From: Notospermus geniculatus
Taxonomy: Eukaryota > Nemertea > Pilidiophora > Heteronemertea > Lineidae
Direction of reading: 5' to 3'
Length of the DNA: 64,000 nt
NCBI GenBank assembly: GCA_002633025.1
Contig: NMRB01000679.1
Span: 12,835 to 76,834, forward strand
The position numbers and the translations under genes were made by a program. The stretch's first letter is position 1. Every line of letters starts with the position of its first letter. Of the stretch, positions 11,660 to 39,294 are shown piece by piece. Under the pieces are notes generated by a model. It ran no database searches, was not told the DNA's origin, and worked only from the letters and a program-made list of their open reading frames with translations.

Positions 11660-12270
11660 CCGAAGTACATTTTTCAAGATGGACGACTGGCAGCCATATT
11701 TGAAGTGCAATAGAACATACAATTCCAAGGTCAAAACACTAGTTGCAGTACCGGTAATTTATGAAGTATGGGCCAAAGCCATTTTCAAAGATGGCCGCCT
11801 GGTGGCCATGTTTGAGGTAGAATCATGCCGAAAATTACTGTACACATACAGGTGACCTAGATACATAATCATACCACGTTAGAAGACTCTAGGTCAAATA
11901 GCCACGAAACGTGCCACCAAATGGCAAAATTTTGAACTTTGACCTCTGTGACCTTAAAGTACGTAAAATCAAAACCCGTTAGATATGTCATGTATCCTTA
12001 TTAGATGTACCTACATGTATGATAAAAATTTGGAGATGATCCAGCCAGTAGTTCAGGAGTTATTGCACTTTTTGTGTTTTTGGTTTTGGCCACCTAGTGG
12101 CCAAGCCATCAATCAAATCGGACCGAACATTGGTGTCACAGGTCATCTGACCTAGGGGTACATGTACCAAGTTTCATGTCAATAGCCCCAGCGGTTACAA
12201 AATGTGCCCTGCTAATGGACGACGACGACGGACGCTTCACCACGACAATAGCTCACCCCAGGTGAGCTAA
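11660..12270 (+). repeat. Interspersed repeat, family E (AAGATGGNCGCCTGGNGGCCAT words)
   Basis: It contains repeated TTTTCAAGATGG...GGCAGCCAT words, a TGACCTCTGTGACCTT block, a GACGACGACGACGGACG run and a terminal hairpin, GCTCACCCCAGGTGAGC. The same order occurs at 60232-61061. I cannot assign it to a named class. Confidence 0.55.
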
Positions 12271-12659
12271 AAATGCCTCCTAAATACTTTTTTCTAAAGG
12301 ACCATTTCAGGGCTTTAGGTACCCTGAACAGTTCAGAGATGTTGAGGTTGCAATTCGAAAACAGCAGGTGCTTTTTGAATTACATACAGGTTAATATTGC
12401 TGTAAATTCTACACGATATTTCAGAACGAATTTCCCTTGATCAATGGTAATGCAAGGCTATTTCTTCTGATACACCCTGTAGTTAACACAGTCACCTCTA
12501 GTTTCATATCTTTCACGGAGGAAGAATTTGATGGCTAACACCAGAAATATATTTTACTGAACGCGTTTACATGCCACATGCCATTTCAATAATCATAGTA
12601 AAGTTTTCCCTCGGATATGCACCAAGACATTCGGCCCAAAGTAGCGCTCCTTCAATATC

Positions 12660-13750
12660 ATCATTCGATGATACAATTTATTTACATGATTATGTACAAA
12701 ATTTCAGTCTAAAAATAGGCATTTGCACAGAGTATGATCATACTATTGAATCTAACAGATCTTGTGGACACACACAGCACATAAAATTGGTTTACCAACT
12801 ATGACAATGTAAGAACACATGACACGCATGGTTTATGTTATACTTCATAATGCAATAAATAGCAGATATATTTTATACAGGCTGTATCAGAAAATGACAC
12901 TCACAAATAAATGTGTCATATTCAGATACATCCCATGTTTTGCCTATTATTCGCCCTGTGTAATCCGAAAATGGTACATGTTCAACAGTACCATCTTACG
13001 TTACGCGCTCTCATATGGTACATAATTTAGATAATAAATAAAAAAATCAAAGTCCCTCAAAAGCAGAGAGTATGATAAAAACTCATTAAATACAAATTCA
13101 TGAGTTTTGGGGCATACTATACAGGAGGTAAAACCAGACTTTAAATAAAATAGTTACTGCTGCATGATCCAAAATGACACCACTTTTGTTTTTAAGATAT
13201 TTTTGTACAAAAAATACCACCTATGAAATGTCAGTTCTGCTATCCAGATGAATGGTGATGAAGTTTTTGACAAATATGACATCGTAAGTCACAGAATAAA
13301 TGTTTGTACGAGCCACTGCACTCTGTGTTTCATGATTCTTCTGCGATATGTTGCTAGGAAGAGACACAATTGTCTGAGCGCGTCACTCGATTGTCGGCGA
13401 TGCCGACAATGCCGGAAGGCATGACCGGAGAATATGAATTCCTGCACACTGAACTGACAAATTCCTGCACAAAATTAACGAGAGGTTCGGTAGCATGACA
13501 CAAGTACATTTTGTGATCAACACAGAGGTATAAATTCCTGCCTTTAGGGTTCATCACAGTGAAGACAAACGGTGCAACACTCGAACGATGACCGAGGCAT
13601 CACAGACGCGCTGCGGCATGGCACGACACACGATCAGACACAACCGGACTCAACCTGCGGTCCAGTGTCAACTGCACGCAGGACATTTTGTCGCCGAAAC
13701 ACTGAAGATTGCACAGATTCGTTGTCCATTAGAATTGCATCGTCTTCACT
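12660..13750 (-). other. Candidate ZMIZ 3' untranslated region
   Basis: This is the sequence directly after the ZMIZ stop on the minus strand. It is AT-rich with no inverted-repeat element or tandem copy that I can see, unlike nearly all surrounding non-coding DNA. The first AATAAA on the minus strand is at 12682-12677, so a 3' UTR of about 1.1 kb is plausible. The end is an inference. Confidence 0.4.
12677..12682 (-). promoter_or_regulatory. Candidate polyadenylation signal AATAAA
   Basis: This is the first canonical AATAAA on the minus strand downstream of the ZMIZ stop. The hexamer occurs by chance in AT-rich DNA, so it is only a candidate. Confidence 0.3.
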
Positions 13751-27958
<14,208 letters not shown>

Positions 27959-28040
27959 CTAAAATGAGAAAGAAATAAACAGGCATAAGACATCTTTTAA
28001 AACCCCCACACAACAAGAGCTACGCAAAGCATGTGCAAAT

Positions 28041-28463
28041 CCCACCGAACGCAAGTTGTCTTCATTGAAATTTTGTGAGCCGGAAGGGATATTTGTGTCA
28101 AAGGTCACAGGGTCAAGGTCAAAGGTCGCATCGCGCCGGTTGTGGTGTGCGACACACCTTTGACTGCTCAAACACCTTGCCTGAAAATACCGACCCAAAA
28201 TCTGCCTTCGTTGCAAAGTTATAGGCTGGAAGGGATATTTGTGTCAAAGGTCACAGGGTCAAGGTCAAAGGTCGCATCGCGCCGGTTGCGGTGCGTGACA
28301 CACCGTTGACTGCTCACAAACCTTGCCTGAAAATACCGACCCAAAATCTGCCTTCGTTACAAAGTTATAGGCCCGGACGGACTGACAGCCGGACTGACTG
28401 ACTGACTGACTGACGGACACACAGGGGATTCTCTATATCCCTACCGAACTTACGTTCGGTGGG
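28041..28463. repeat. Interspersed repeat with CCCACCGAACG ends and internal ~146-bp duplication
   Basis: The ends are CCCACCGAACGCAAGTTG and the inverse of TACGTTCGGTGGG. Inside, a block starting GGAAGGGATATTTGTGTCAA occurs twice (28082 and 28228), followed by (GACT)n at about 28394-28412. It lies about 80 bp upstream of ZMIZ visible exon 1. Confidence 0.7.
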
Positions 28464-31188
28464 AAAACAAATACAAGAACAAAACAATGAGGCTTGATCA
28501 GAACACAGCAAGCGATATTGCCAAACTCCAATTCTGTAGCCTCGATGCATTTTGCACAAACTGCGATATCACCGAATTCACCTACATGTTTTCCATACAC
28601 CATGCATCCTGCAATATTCATTACTGGCATAGGCTAAAAAATTTCACAGGACACAAAATTACTTTGAAAATAAACCCACTGCAGAAAAATAGGTACAAAA
28701 CTATTCTTTGGTGCAATTTAAACACAGGAGAAGCAACTTCAGATTGCTTGAGGCACTATCAAACATTTTTTTACAACCTTCCCATCATATTAGTCCGCAT
28801 CACTAAGGTTCATTTTTATAAACTTCGAGATGATGAAAAATATTTCATAGAAAGATATTTTACAGCTCTTCGTATCATTTTCAGCGCAAGGACAACCATT
28901 TCCATGTTGGGCAACCAATCAGGATGACAATGTACGGAAATGAGAAAAAAATTCTGTATTTCTCTGACAATTGCACATTGCCGTGGGCGATAACAATCTA
29001 AGAGGCAAATCAACGTGACTCACTTTCCCCACTGTAAACCAACATTTTTTTTCCAATCTGGATCACAAAGTCGACTCCTATAATTTTAACCTTTTCTGGC
29101 CATGTCTTCCACTTGTGAAACTGGAGAAATTTCCCATTTAGAAAATAGGTAAGAAAGAAAAGTGCATGTTCAAGCATGTCGAAGTGTCGCTAATACACAT
29201 CATAGTACTGCTAGACAGTTTTACGATGGCGCAGTGCCATGCCTCGTCCCCTATGTGGTGCCATAGTGCCTTTTTAACCCTCAAAATGTGCCATGCCCCC
29301 CTAAAAAATATTTAAGTGATTTTTTACAGTCTCAGTGGGTTGTGGATGCCTGAAGTGATATTAAAAGTATAATTTGCTTCAGAAAAATACTTTACTTATT
29401 CCTAAACACTGAAAAGTACCGTAGCTCCCTGCCCTTTTTTGTGCCCGGTAAAAAACCGTGCCCTTTTGAATAAAGCCGACAACGGTAAAATAAGGAGTTT
29501 CTCTATAATCGGCATACCTGTTCACTCAGAAAGTATTTTGCTGCTTCCAACAGAACCAATCATGAATTGAATGATTCCAATAGGCCTGACTGTTTCCAAT
29601 CCAAAGCCTGATCACAATCGATCATTTAGTATACTAGTGGGTATCACAATGCATCGAAGGTAAAATCAATGACTGTTCCTGTTGGAAGAGTGTCATGTGT
29701 GCAGTAAATGACACTTCCGTGACCGTCAGGTTGCCAAACACAGGAATCTGATATTGAATATATCACTGGGAAGTTGATTGTTTCAGACTTCACTTGATCG
29801 ACATGAGCTCTGAAATGTATTGCAAGTTAAATGCACTAAATATCAACATTTGACCCAAAGTCCATATGTGACCCGGCACGACAAAATGAGTCGGAATGCG
29901 CAAATAAGAAGACCCAACATGTCCAAGGTGACACCAACGATTCGCTGATTTCAGGATTGTCTGCCCATTGTGAAATTTGACTTAGTCGATTTCTGTGGTT
30001 GCTGTCTGGTTCCACCTTCGGTCTTCTTCTGTGCGACTTCCGACTCATTTTGCTGTGCCAGGTCACATATACATGTACGTTGTCAGTTGCTAGCGCCACC
30101 TGTGATGAAGTGACCGCGCACTGGTATGAGCCTAATATCTAGCTGCCTAAGGGTCCCTTTGAAATGGGGATCATATATCTGTTCGGCACTCTTCCATGAT
30201 AAAGTACATTCCCATTTGTTCATCAAAATCCTGAAGGAATCTCCTTTTAATCATACCAACTGCATAAACTTTCTGCAGTATCCAATTAACATCCAATCAC
30301 CACATCAGTTAAAATGGCCACTTTCTAGCTGTGATCTTGCAACAAGGTCACTCACAGATGATAAACCCTGATCTGGTATTGTGCAGTTTAAAATCAGTAG
30401 GCCTATTCAGAGTGCAGACCACCAATAAGTTTGCACGCTGGGCATGCCACAGGGGCCTTCTCCGCGTACTCCCCCTTTCTGCTCCATTGTTTCCAATTCA
30501 TCCCCATCTTATCAACTAATCAGCCCATTATCCGACAACCGAGTACATTTCAGCGGTGAAATAGACATCCGCCATGTTAATTACCAGCGTAATGTAAATA
30601 TTATGCCATGGTAGCGTTTTCTGGGGTTCATAATGTCGCTTGTCTCCCAAGTGGGAAATTTTCACCGTGATCTATAGCTTCGGGACCATAACGACATGAG
30701 CAGAAATTATCCATGGCCCCGGTACATTTCAGCCAACCAGCTCACAGCATACGCTCAGCAATCGTCTATGCAGGTCCCTGACAGATTAAGCCACCGATGA
30801 TGTATAGCGGGATAGCGAGGGCAACATCATAATGGAGAAGCTGGATGGCGACAAGCATGGCGAAATCGAGGAGCCACTCAAGATATGCCTGCTGACAAGA
30901 CACGACAATTTTTTTGGCCAGAGTTTATTTCGTCATAACTAGATCGGAGATTTTTTACTATTAGACAATAAATGTATTGGTGTATCAAAACTGTCTGGAA
31001 TTGGAATCAGAAGCCCAGTCACTCAATTCATACATTGATTTGTAAATAAATGGCCTTTTGCCCCTGATCGGCAATCTGTTTTACCATTTTGGTTTTTTAC
31101 CAATTTGCTATCTCAGAACAAGATTTGACCAGGTGATGGTTGCAAAATATCCTTCAAATGGAATTTTTCTTCCGTTTGTTGGGAAATA
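28464..31188. other. Probable ZMIZ intron, no gene seen
   Basis: The plus strand is open from 28487 to 28927 (146 codons), but its composition is not protein-like and it matches nothing I know. An inverted pair, ATATGTGACCCGGCACGAC near 29865 and GTGCCAGGTCACATATAC near 30055, suggests another inverted-repeat element. Confidence 0.4.
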
Positions 31189-31417
31189 CTGTAAAGCAAG
31201 ATAATTTCGCGGCTGGAAATTTTCGCGAATCAAGAATTATAGACATATTCGTCGCAGGATATTTTCGCGAGTCTCTGCCATTTTTTTCAGTTTTTTTTCA
31301 CGGGACCGTATTTATCACTTGCGTGTACTCATATTTGCGACAGGAAATTTTCGCGACTCGTACACTCTTGCGAAATTCGCGAAAATTTCCTGCACGCGAA
31401 ATTTTCCTGCTTTACAG
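31189..31417. mobile_element. TA-flanked TTTTCGCG-rich element, family G, copy 2 (229 bp)
   Basis: The ends are CTGTAAAGCAAGATAATTTC and the inverse of TTTTCCTGCTTTACAG, with TA at 31187-31188 and 31418-31419. It is the better preserved of the two family G copies. Confidence 0.85.
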
Positions 31418-32849
31418 TATTAAGAAATTCTGAACAGAAGATGTCGTCTGCTTCCAGGGATTGAATGAGACACAACCTGAATGAACTCACAGACTGCTCC
31501 GAGTCAAGTTCACCAAAGGCTCAATATGTAAACCAGCTAAACCACTAAGGCATTTCTCTATGATAAATACCAAGAGTGATATTATGGATACACTCAGATC
31601 GTGGATACAGAGCTAATTCGGAGTAAATCTCAATTTAATTTGGAGAGACTAAGTGGGCAACAACATACGTGTCATCTACAGTCGAGCCGAGTCATCTTCC
31701 ATGAAACGGGGGATTCAATCCATTGCTAATTCTGAGTGTGTCTCATTGATCGTGGCACATTATTTAGGGCTTCAGTACAAAAGGTATATAAACACATCAT
31801 TGTGGATGACACTCTTGGGTTATTAAGCTCCGCACACTATCATTTTTATATAGAATTGATCTCTAGAAGTAGCGCGTGGAGAATTGAGCTGTTTACAATG
31901 TGGGGATGAGCGAAAGCCTCTCACTTCACCATCAGCAGCCTGAGTTAATTCTGTCGCAACTTTTATGCCACATAAGAATGGCTTCTCATCATTGGTTCAT
32001 AACAGACTGGCAGAAATCAGTTGTTCTGACTTCTGATTGACATGATTGACAAGGAAGGAAGATGTCTGTCTTATCACGAAAGAAACAAGGAAAATTTTCT
32101 CTCACGCAGCTTCTGATTGGTTGATTGGCAATCAGCCCTGCAGAAAATTACCTGATTCTGCTCTCTCACTGGATAATAATGCAGGAAGTCTCAAATGTGA
32201 AACTGAGTAATTCCAACTCAAAGAGCACTGAAAATCTGGAAGTACACAACATTGTCTAGAACTGGTCAAACCATTTTGGTTCCTGAAGTCACCGCTAGGG
32301 TATTGGCTGCCATCTTTGCGGCATAAAAGTTGTCGCGGATCTAGATCATCATGTTGACATCACGGGTTATTTTTAGAATGGGAATGCCCATAGCCATAGA
32401 ACGTGGATGCTAGATTTCATCGAACATGCCGTAGGCCTATCGCGCGGAATGGCAATAACACCGAGGAAGTTTCAGATCTATTGCAGATCTAAAACTAAAG
32501 CCCAAGATCATCGTCGTTTTATTAGACCGGGGTAGCATGACATTTTACGGGAAAATGGAATCCTAAAATGACGTCAGCAACAAATTAGCAGCCAATACTG
32601 AAGCCTTTTAGCCCTAGCGGTGGCATCGGGAACCAAAATGTGGCCATGCAAACAGAACAATTTTAATTTGAATATTTTGAATTATAGCAGTTCCAAACGG
32701 CATCAATTTCACCAGCTCTGTACTTCAAATAAATAACCAAGATGGATTTTTTTTAGTGGAAAATGACCTGACCAGAAGGGACAACTAATGCGAAGCCAAA
32801 TGTGTCTGGAAGCAGATTTTCTTTAATCCCAACACACAAATTAATATTT
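31418..32849. other. Non-coding sequence, no gene seen
   Basis: Single-copy looking sequence; a GTTCCTGA near 32279 and an inverse-like GGGAACCAAAATG near 32629 hint at a further inverted repeat. Nothing coding is recognised. Confidence 0.35.
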
Positions 32850-33670
32850 AAAAATAGTGCCAAAGGCACTGTGCCCGCTTGGCTTTTTTAGCACAGTGGT
32901 GGAAAGCAAAGCCATATCAGAATCCCATACAAGCCATCTTTGACAATATCTGTGACCAAAGCGTACATAGCAGATTTTGTGAGTTTGGTTTTGGCCTCCT
33001 GGCGGCAAAGTCAAGAATTAGATTTCAACAATACTTCGTCAGGGAGTTACTACAACCTAGAGGTAAATACATACAAAAGTTCAATACAATAGCTCAAACG
33101 ATTATGAAAATATAGCCCTTTTAAGTTTTTCACAAAATGCCCCCTACTGGCCAAAGTAGGAATCGCATCGCACCCAAAATCGAACTTGACCTAGATTTTT
33201 TGGTCATACACACCTTTATGCAATATGAAAATGATCCTTCAAAAACTGAAGGCGCTATCCATCTGACAAGGAAAAATTTGATATTTTCGTTTTGGCCCCC
33301 TAGTGGCAAAGTGAAGAATCAGATTGCACCAAAACTTCGTGTGCAAGTCACCACAAACTAGAGGTACATACGTACAAAGTTTCATCGTGATAGCTCAAGC
33401 CATTCGCAAAATACAGGCCTTTGAATTTTTTCACAAAACGCCCCCTACTGGCCAAAGTAGGAATTGCATCATACCCAAAATCGAACTTGACCTAGATTTT
33501 GTGGTCATACACACCCATATGCAATATGAAAATGATCCGTCAAAAACTGAAGGCACGATCCATCTGACAAGAGAAAAGTTTACGGACACACGCACGCACG
33601 ACAGACCACCACTAAAGGCGCCAAGCACAGCATAAGCCCTTTTGGCCTATGGGCCAAGCGGGCTAAAAAT
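32850..33670 (+). repeat. Interspersed repeat, family J, with internal ~302-bp duplication
   Basis: It begins AAAAATAGTGCCAAAGGCAC then GCCCGCTTGGC and ends GCCAAGCGGGCTAAAAAT. A block CCCCCTACTGGCCAAAGTAG occurs at about 33140 and 33442. Open readings through both blocks share IELDLDF and KTEG words, which follows from the duplication. An inverted relative is at 58330-59103. Confidence 0.7.
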
Positions 33671-35640
33671 CTCCAATTTCACACACTTTCGTCAGACTCA
33701 TCAATCTCGCACTTGGCCTGGTCTCTTTTTTTTAACTTCTGGAGAATTTCCCAACAGACTCGTTCTTGCCAAGTAGAGTCTCACTCAGTCTCACACAAGG
33801 TTTGCCATCAACCGGCGTAAATTGATGTAAAGAGATATATGATAGACTCTACAAGTCACTTCAACGAAGTTAAGTTGAAATAGACAGGACGAATGATCGA
33901 TTAGTCATTGATCATGAGACACTTGAAAGTTCCATGTTTGAATCTTTTTCAAACTCCAAACTCTGACGGTTCAGTAATTTATCATTGCACATGTCATAAC
34001 TCCCAAGAAATTGCCATAAAAATCCTGATGGATGGGCTCATGTCACCACCCAACAGATCTCTGATTTGACATGTTTCAAAAACCTTGAATTTTCAAACAT
34101 CCAGCTAGGGGATGGTGTTAATGCTATGATGATTGATTTCTGGAGACTTGAGTCTTCACAATCAAGAATTCATCATCAAGACTCAGCCAATGCTTTTTTG
34201 GGGAAACCTTATTTACATGAGTTTGTTGATAATTTCATCACCATCAAGAAATAGAGAGAGCTCTCTCAAGAAGAAAACTCACCTATGAAGTTCAATGAGA
34301 GACTTAGCTGCCGTTGGCGCCTTTTAGCTGTTAGCAGTCCGTTGGCGCCTTTTAGCTGTTAGCAGTCCTATAAGGTCACAAGTCATAGATGTGCGAAGCC
34401 ATAGCATCCATGTCATCATGGATGACGTCATGGCGTGGATTTCTTCTAGCTGTGATGTCAAATTCCACGACGTTCTGGGACCGGTAACTGACGGTGGCCT
34501 ATTAAAGCACCACGGTATTGCCACTTTCTGTCGACAGCCGGCGCCACCGGTACCCGTTCTCCAATACTGTAGTTAAGCCTTTCGCCCCAGTGTTGGAGAA
34601 TGTATGATTACAATGTATGTTTACCAAGTCGTCAATAGAGGTCTCCCTTAACGCAGGTAGGTGTAACGCAGGATTGGGAAGCAATACTGTGGTCCTTTAA
34701 TGGCAGTGAGTCTGCCATGGAATGCTGACTTTAGGGGTTTGGCAATCACAATCAAAAGCAGACACTATCAGCACAGCATCTACAGCGTATTTCAATGCAT
34801 CAGCTCAAAGTGGAGTGGGTGCTTTCCATAATCCACACTTCCACATGTGCTATTTGGTTTCATAGTCTCTTCAACAGCTCCCAGACAGTGAAGTAGGATA
34901 GAAGCCAATACTTTTTATGACACAAAAGAGTTTGGCTCCACAGTTGGTGTAACAGTAAATAAAGTACCGCAGTAAATATCCTACTAACTGGAAAAATATG
35001 AAATACATGTAGAAATCGGGTCTCTATAAAGGTGAAAGACATTGCTTCCTACCAGAATCGAACCCACGGACCCTCGCATAAGGCATCAATCGCCAGCACT
35101 AACTGGAAACATTGAGAATCTTCAAAGGTTGCGTTGCAGTCTAAAGAGAATGGCCCACATTGTTATTCCATTGAGATCACGATATTTTCACTGCATCAAA
35201 ACAAGGTGATAAACCTGTCTCAGTGTTGGAGTGTATATATATAGTTACACCTGTGGCAGCTAGAGGAAGATCAATCAATCTTCCTACATATTTCCATCCA
35301 AGTGGATTATCCATGCTCCACTGAAATCTATCCATTTATAGTGCAAGTGAATGAAGGCAAAAGTCGTCGCTGCACTCTTCCCAAGTCTGAAGTCTGTGTA
35401 AAGCAGTATTACATTTGGAAGTCTGGAACAGTGAAGCTTGGAATGACATGTTAAAGAGTTGCAATCAGAAGTCTGTGACTGTGCCTAAAGTCCGTGACTG
35501 TGAGCCACATTTTGAAGTCTGCCAGTTTTAGATCTGCTCTCTGGCCAATGTGAACCAGCAGTCTTGTAATCTGCTGTCTGCCTTCCCTCAAAAAGCAGCT
35601 CACCATGGATTCGGAGGTCTGCTAGCACCACATTAGAATT
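33671..35640. other. Non-coding sequence with a possible SINE remnant
   Basis: A direct repeat of CCGTTGGCGCCTTTTAGCTG lies at 34311 and 34340. On the minus strand, 35110-35040 has a box-B-like GGTTCGATTCT preceded by AGTTAGTGCTGGC. This could be a tRNA-derived remnant, but I cannot fold a full tRNA. Confidence 0.35.
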
Positions 35641-36470
35641 GTGAAGTCTGTAACAAGCACCCTGCCTAATGTTGAGCTGCAAAATTGAGTCTGGAACCTG
35701 AACTCTATCTGATGGTTGTGTGCTCAATTTTGAAATCTGTAACAAAGCACTCTGTCTGATGTTAGTGAGCTGCAATGTGAAGTCAGTAACAAGTACTCCG
35801 TCTGATTTGGTGACTGCATTGTGAAGTCTGTAAGTAGTAGGCCTCCTACTCTGTCTGATGCTGGTGACTGCACATTGTGAAGTCATAAAGTACATGTAGT
35901 ACTCTGTCTGATGTTGGTGACTGCACTGTGAAGTCAGTAACAAGTAATACTCTGTCTGATGTTGGTGACTGCATTGTGAAGTCAGGATAAGTACTCTGTC
36001 TGATGTTGGTGACTGAACTGTGAAGTCAGGATAAGCACTCTGTCTGATGTTGGTGACTGCATTGTGAAGTCAGTAACAAGATACTCTGTCTGATGTTGGT
36101 GACTGCATTATGACTGCATTGTGAAGTCAGGATATAAAGCACTCTGTCTGATGTTGGTGACTGCATTGTGAAGTCAGGATACTAGTGAGCACTCTGTCTG
36201 ATGTTGGTGACTGCATTGTGAAGTCAGGATAAGCACTCTGTCTGATGTTGGTGACTGCATTGTGAAGTCAGGATAAGCACTCTGTCTGATGTTGGTGACT
36301 GCATTGTGAGGTCCGTAACAAGCACTCTGTTGGATGTTTGTCATGGGTGCATTGTGAAGTCAGTACTCTGTCAGATATTGGTGAGCTGCACAATGTCTGT
36401 AACAAGCACTCTGCCTGATGTTTGAGCAGCACCATGAAATCTGTGGCAAGTACCCTTGTCTGATGTTTGT
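35641..36470. repeat. 44-bp minisatellite array (degenerate)
   Basis: Units read approximately GACTGCATTGTGAAGTCAGG then ATAAGCACTCTGTCTGATGTTGGT. Copies from about 35940 to 36300 are the most regular; those outside are diverged. Some units have inserts such as ATAC or AGTAAC. Confidence 0.85.
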
Positions 36471-37738
36471 GAACTGCAGCAAGCACTCTGGAAACTTGAT
36501 GCAAGATGACACCTTCAAAACAATTCAAAGGAGGGTTGTTATCTGACATGAAACCAGATGGATGTTCCGTCATGGATTACATGAAATCAGACAGATAGTT
36601 TTGCTACTAAAGCCTGCCGCACACGAGTGCAATTCTGTCTCCGTCGTTGCCTCCACAGGAGTTTTTTCTTGGCATCCTGTCATCGCACACGGTGCGTGAG
36701 CCGCCGCACACGATTGCAAATTTGTCCCTTAGATGCGGCGTGATGTAATTCCATCATGTTTGATGCGTTGGAGGCAAAAAAATCCGTCTCTGCCTCCGGC
36801 CACCGCACACGATGACATTTGCACGTAGGAGGCAAAAATCTCCATAGTTGGAGACAAAATTGCACTCGTGTGCGGCAGGTATAACATGAGGATTTGAGAA
36901 ACATAAAATCTATGAAACTTGGCAAAATGACATCACCCAGCAAGCTTTCAGCTGGCGAGACTACATCATATTCTCTACCAATTAACTTTCAAGGCAAAGT
37001 CCAATACTGTAACAGCCATTACGCCAGATACACCAGGCAATCAAATAAACATCTCCAATGCAGCTGATTCAGTCTAGAATACTAGCAGGCAGAATCAACC
37101 CTGAAGTGACTGCATTGTGAAGTCAGGATATAAAGCACTCTGTCTGATGTTGGTGACTGCATTGTGAAGTCAGGATAAGCACTCTGTCTGATGTTGGTGA
37201 CTGCATTGTGAGGTCCGTAACAAGCACTCTGTTGGATGTTTGTCATGGGTGCATTGTGAAGTCGGTACTCTGTCAGATATTGGTGAGCTGCACAATGTCT
37301 GTAACAAGCAGTCTGCCTGATGTTTGAGCAGCACCGTGAAATCTGTGGCAAGTACCCTTGTCTGATGTTTGTGAACTGCAGCAAGCACTCTGGAAACTTG
37401 ATGCACGATGACACCTTCAAAATAATTCAAAGGAGGGTTTGTTATCTGACATGAAACCAGATGAGATGGATGTTCTGTCATGGATTACATGAAATCAGAC
37501 AGATAATTTTGCTACTGAGGTGAGGATGTGATAAACATAAAATCTATCAAACTTGGCAAAATGACATCACCCAGCAAGCTTTCAGCTGGCGAGACTACAT
37601 CATATTCTCTACCAATTAACTTTCAAGGCAAAGTCCAATACTGTAGCAGCCATTACGCCAGATACACCAGGCAATCAAATAAACATCTCCAATGCAGCTG
37701 ATTCAGTCTAGAATACTAGCAGGCAGAATCAACCCTGA
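36108..37738. repeat. Adjacent duplicate copies (36108-37097, 37098-37738), one with an insertion
   Basis: Both copies run from the minisatellite unit GTCAGGATATAAAGCACTCTG to CAGGCAGAATCAACCCTGA. The first carries the element at 36613-36879, which is absent at the corresponding position (about 37515) in the second. The second copy also has fewer 44-bp units. Confidence 0.85.
36613..36879. mobile_element. Inverted-repeat element with CCTGCCGCACACGAG ends (267 bp)
   Basis: The left end is CCTGCCGCACACGAGTGCAA and the right end its inverse, TTGCACTCGTGTGCGGCAGG, a perfect match. Inner copies of CGCACACG occur in both orientations. It is missing from the sister copy. Confidence 0.85.
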
Positions 37739-39294
37739 TAATGTTGCGATGATGTGGTCGTTGTAGCCCACCAGCTAGTCATTGATTATAGTAAACTCCT
37801 CAGATTAGTCAGCGTAGCATTACAGGTCAAAGATGGCTACCTGCGCTAAGACAACATCGTGATAGAGAAGCACGGTACTTGGCGCTAGAAACAAGCAATT
37901 TACAAGGCATTGATTTATTTTAAAGACATCACGGCTGCAGTGATGAGGGTAGTGTGGTTTAAACTAACAGAATATCGACAATATGCAGCATGATGATACT
38001 GTTGTTCGGCTATCGGGGGGGGGGNGGGAGGGGGGGTTGGAGCAGCAGAGTAGCACCATAAAAGTGCTGGATTCAGAATAACTAATGTACGTGTAGTTTT
38101 TACAACTGAAAAGCGCACTTCCTTGGGACATTGCTTTTTCACAACAAGAGGCCCATGGGCCTTGCGCTCAGCTGACTATGACCTGCCAACTGAAGAGGTT
38201 GAAACAGGGGAAATGAGATACAAGTACAAATAGCGTGCCTTTTTAATGCTTTATAGCAAGGAAATATTAGCATTCCTACATTCAAGTTGCACCTTTTCAA
38301 AGCTGTCCGATTGAGTGCAGAGTTGAGTGGCCCACACCTTAAAAGAAACACTGTACAATTAAATGAGTGATAAGGAAATCAAAACTGCTCCTTAGAGCTC
38401 CTTTTCTTCTTCAAAATTTGCTGTTGACTTTGCAGGAAAAACTTAGAAACTTGTCAAAAATGCTGGAAACTGCACGTAGGAAAGAAACTTCACCATTATC
38501 TTGGCACATAGTAATGGAGCCTAAAACCATTGAAAGCATTCTAGGCTGCGAGCCTATCAGACATTCAGATGTTTTAGAGTTGAACTGTTACAAAAAAATG
38601 TCTGGAACCCCGCTTTAAAGATGCTATACCCTCCCAGCTTTACTGGTGATTGTATGGGTACACACCAACAAAACAAACCTCCATATGCCAAGACCAATAC
38701 AGGTAGACCATTAATACTTGGATATCAACCAACTATTCCTCATGATTTTCACTTCAAGCAGGACAAAGATTACTGCACACATCTCGATAGTTTGTTCAAG
38801 AAAGTGTATAGCGAAATCGAGATGGATTGAATCATATTATTGTGCATAGAAGTGAGGTTGTGGTGAGTGTGCTAAGGTAAAGTTATCTGTGCAAATGTTT
38901 GGTAAGTTTCCTCAATTGCTTTTTCGATATTGGTTCCATCTACACACTGCAGTATTAAATATGCAACACTTACACTGATCAATGTCGTCCGGAGTTTCCT
39001 AAAGTCCGAGGGACGTTCTGGCCTTGGAGGATGTCCAGGCAGCAAACAAAGCAATATTGTGACGTATTGTTGGTAAATAGTTCCCGTTTACCACTCTCTC
39101 GTTTCTGCTTCGGGTATAATTCATATTATACTGAGCTATTAAATTAATAACCACAATTCAAAGCACGGTTTGTCAACTGGAATCGCCAGTGAATCACACC
39201 AGTCGCACTGACATGAAAAGGAACACGTTTGAAGTAGGTCATTAAACGAAGAATATAATATTCCAATTCTTAAGACATTCAATTGGAAAGAAAA
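37739..39294. other. Non-coding sequence with two adjacent small open readings of unknown nature
   Basis: Plus-strand readings at 38367-38618 (83 codons) and 38621-38830 (69 codons) lie end to end in different frames. The second (GYQPTIPHDFHFKQDKDY) looks more protein-like than chance, but I do not recognise it and see no splice context. A G homopolymer with one undetermined base lies at 38016-38035. Confidence 0.35.

Noticed and set aside
28487-28927. 146-codon plus-strand reading
   Set aside because: It lies in a ZMIZ intron, is rich in residues expected by chance from AT-rich DNA, overlaps open readings on the other strand and matches nothing known to me.
35641-36470. Regularly spaced repeats resembling a CRISPR array
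   Set aside because: Units are contiguous and degenerate with no unique spacers, and the context is eukaryotic.
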